Shown here piece after piece: positions 62,354-64,000 of a stretch of 64,000 nt of DNA. A program made the translations under genes and the position numbers. Within the stretch, counting starts at the first letter, position 1, and the number at the start of each line of letters is the position of its first letter. Origin of the DNA: Tolypothrix sp. PCC 7910 (lineage in GTDB: Bacteria; Cyanobacteriota; Cyanobacteriia; Cyanobacteriales; Nostocaceae); NCBI RefSeq assembly GCF_011769525.1, contig NZ_CP050440.1, forward strand, positions 372,001 through 436,000, read 5' to 3'. Below the pieces are notes generated by a model that saw only the letters and a program-made list of their open reading frames with translations, had not been told where the DNA came from and searched no databases.

Positions 62354-63769
62354 ATGACAACCCCACAAGAAGTCTTGAAATTGATTCAAGACCAAAAAAT
62401 TCAGATGATTGATCTGAAATTCATCGATACACCAGGGACATGGCAGCACCTCACCGTGTACTACAACCAAATCGATGAAAGTTCATTCACTGATGGCGTA
62501 CCTTTCGACGGTTCCAGTATTCGGGGTTGGAAAGGCATCGAAGAATCAGACATGACAATGGTTTTAGATCCAAACACTGCCTGGATCGACCCATTCATGA
62601 AAGAGCCAACTCTAAGTATAATTTGTAGCATTAAAGAACCTCGCACAGGCGAATGGTATAACCGTTGTCCCCGGGTGATTGCCCAAAAAGCCATAGACTA
62701 TTTAGTTTCTACTGGCCTTGGTGACACAGCTTTCTTTGGCCCAGAAGCTGAGTTCTTTATCTTTGATGATGCCCGTTTTGACCAAACTGCCAACTCAGGT
62801 TATTACTACGTAGACTCCGTAGAAGGTCGTTGGAATTCTGGTAAAGATGAAGGCCCTAACCTCGCTTACAAACCACGCTTCAAAGAAGGTTACTTCCCAG
62901 TAGCGCCCACTGATACCTTCCAGGATATGCGTACAGAAATGCTGCTAACGATGGCAGCTTGCGGCGTACCCATTGAAAAACAACACCATGAAGTTGCCAC
63001 TGGTGGTCAGTGCGAATTGGGTTTCCGCTTTGGTAAGCTCATCGAAGCTGCTGACTGGTTGATGACTTACAAGTATGTCATCAAGAACGTTGCCAAGAAA
63101 TATGGTAGAACCGTTACCTTTATGCCAAAACCAATTTTTGGTGATAATGGTTCGGGGATGCACTGTCACCAGTCTATTTGGAAGGATGGCAAACCTCTAT
63201 TTGGTGGTGATAAGTATGCTGGTTTGAGTGACATGGCACTGTATTACATCGGTGGTATCCTCAAACACGCACCAGCATTGTTGGGCATTACCAACCCCAC
63301 TACCAACTCTTACAAGCGCTTAGTACCTGGTTATGAAGCACCTGTTAACTTGGCTTACTCCCAAGGTAACCGTTCTGCTTCTGTGCGGATTCCTCTGTCT
63401 GGTACTAACCCCAAAGCTAAGCGTTTAGAGTTCCGTTGCCCAGATGCTACCTCTAACCCCTACTTAGCATTTGCTGCTATGCTTTGTGCTGGTATTGATG
63501 GTATCAAGAATAAAATCCATCCTGGTGAACCCTTAGATAGAAACATCTATGAACTCTCTCCAGAAGAACTAGCAAAAGTTCCTTCTACACCTGGTTCTTT
63601 GGAACTGGCATTAGAAGCTCTAGAAAAGGATCACGCCTTCTTAACTGAAAGCGGTGTATTCACAGAAGACTTTATCCAAAACTGGATCGAGTACAAGCTA
63701 GTTAACGAAGTTAAGCAGCTACAACTACGTCCTCATCCCTACGAATTTTATCTGTACTACGATTGCTAA
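62354..63769 (+). CDS. glnA: Glutamine synthetase type I
   Basis: A 471-residue enzyme that makes glutamine from glutamate, ammonium and ATP, the entry point of nitrogen assimilation. The N-terminal beta-grasp domain has [19 protein letters not shown]. The catalytic domain has [13 protein letters not shown], the metal-site [14 protein letters not shown], and NRSASVRIP; the Tyr in [10 protein letters not shown] corresponds to the adenylylation site of enterobacteria. ATG follows GAAGGAG. The NtcA box upstream gives nitrogen control. The length matches cyanobacterial GlnA. Confidence 0.98.
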   Translation: MTTPQEVLKLIQDQKIQMIDLKFIDTPGTWQHLTVYYNQIDESSFTDGVPFDGSSIRGWKGIEESDMTMVLDPNTAWIDPFMKEPTLSIICSIKEPRTGEWYNRCPRVIAQKAIDYLVSTGLGDTAFFGPEAEFFIFDDARFDQTANSGYYYVDSVEGRWNSGKDEGPNLAYKPRFKEGYFPVAPTDTFQDMRTEMLLTMAACGVPIEKQHHEVATGGQCELGFRFGKLIEAADWLMTYKYVIKNVAKKYGRTVTFMPKPIFGDNGSGMHCHQSIWKDGKPLFGGDKYAGLSDMALYYIGGILKHAPALLGITNPTTNSYKRLVPGYEAPVNLAYSQGNRSASVRIPLSGTNPKAKRLEFRCPDATSNPYLAFAAMLCAGIDGIKNKIHPGEPLDRNIYELSPEELAKVPSTPGSLELALEALEKDHAFLTESGVFTEDFIQNWIEYKLVNEVKQLQLRPHPYEFYLYYDC

Positions 63770-63848
63770 TTGCGATCGCTAGTAGTCTTAGTAGGTAGTA
63801 AGCAGTTTGCTGCTTACTACACACCTTCAAGCTGTACTGATAATTTTT

Positions 63849-63873
63849 GCCACCCTCTAGGGCGGCTTTTTTT
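63849..63873 (+). terminator. Rho-independent terminator of glnA
   Basis: GCCACCCT-CT-AGGGCGGC (one A/C mismatch) is followed by TTTTTTT, 80 bp after the glnA stop. Confidence 0.85.
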
Positions 63874-63958
63874 GACAAAAATTAGGCTAAGCACTACGAA
63901 ATCTTGAGCTTTAAGACTGTAGTTCGCTCTTGCCCAATCTACCGCTTACTTTCGCAAT

Positions 63959-64000
63959 CATCCATTACCCATTACCAATTACCAATTACCCATTACCCAT
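63959..64000. repeat. Tandem CATTACC/CAATTACC heptamers at right edge
   Basis: Five or six head-to-tail units of CATTACC and variants, running off the window. Confidence 0.85.

Noticed and set aside
1-64000. tRNA or rRNA genes
   Set aside because: I looked for T-loop GTTCRANYC patterns with paired arms in the spacers and found none convincing; a covariance-model scan would be decisive.

Overview
The window is chromosome from a filamentous, probably heterocyst-forming cyanobacterium of the Nostocales (Nostoc/Calothrix/Tolypothrix type). The evidence is the very frequent HIP1 octamer GCGATCGC inside and between genes, tandem heptanucleotide repeats and short palindromic repeats, and photosynthesis-lineage genes: apcF (phycobilisome core), CP12, cytochrome c6, a plant-type 2Fe-2S ferredoxin and glnA behind a textbook NtcA promoter. 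No tRNA, rRNA, CRISPR array or intact insertion sequence was recognised by eye.

Layout. (1) 1-1707: a two-component pair, OmpR-type regulator plus a sensor kinase cut by the window edge. (2) 1830-5631, minus strand: a tight five-gene operon: GMC oxidoreductase, DUF1622, HPP membrane protein, glycine-zipper protein, ZIP metal transporter. (3) 6161-10126: SMP-30/gluconolactonase-like gene overlapping a DoxX gene, an AI-2E transporter, the remnant of a DUF1634 gene and a double-VOC protein. (4) 10455-17308, plus strand: glucose-dehydrogenase-like SDR, glycogen debranching-type hydrolase, CDF cation exporter, GH15 glucoamylase, cupin. Regions 2-4 look like one accessory island for alpha-glucan breakdown, sugar oxidation and metal traffic. 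(5) 18656-28402: secreted M48 protease, Hsp20, a rhomboid that has lost its catalytic dyad, two convergent Ser/Thr kinases, a HAD hydrolase and an Fe(II)/2-oxoglutarate-type oxygenase. Nearly all of this block lies between two inverted copies of a repeat whose 124-bp cores are identical.

(6) 28752-44184: RNase D, a TPR protein, an EF-G, a lone sugar ABC permease, a PEP-CTERM protein, an orphan response regulator, Tex, ferredoxin and several small membrane or stress proteins. (7) 44225-50299: cytochrome c6, aldo/keto reductase, a rhodanese without its catalytic cysteine, a 1.5-kb gene-poor stretch with a MITE-like element, another orphan regulator and an EamA exporter. (8) 50426-58674: an internally deleted Rpn-type nuclease pseudogene, a DUF5895-like protein, MltA, an M48 protease with LemA, a nitroreductase and an unknown secreted protein. 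(9) 59152-63769: CP12, TlyA, an unknown protein, apcF and glnA.

The most striking theme is repeat-driven remodelling of genes. One palindromic repeat is translated in frame inside a response-regulator receiver domain. Two other repeats supply the C-termini of a glycine-zipper protein and a nitroreductase. The second theme is enzymes that have lost catalytic residues: the rhomboid, the rhodanese and one kinase with an altered catalytic loop.
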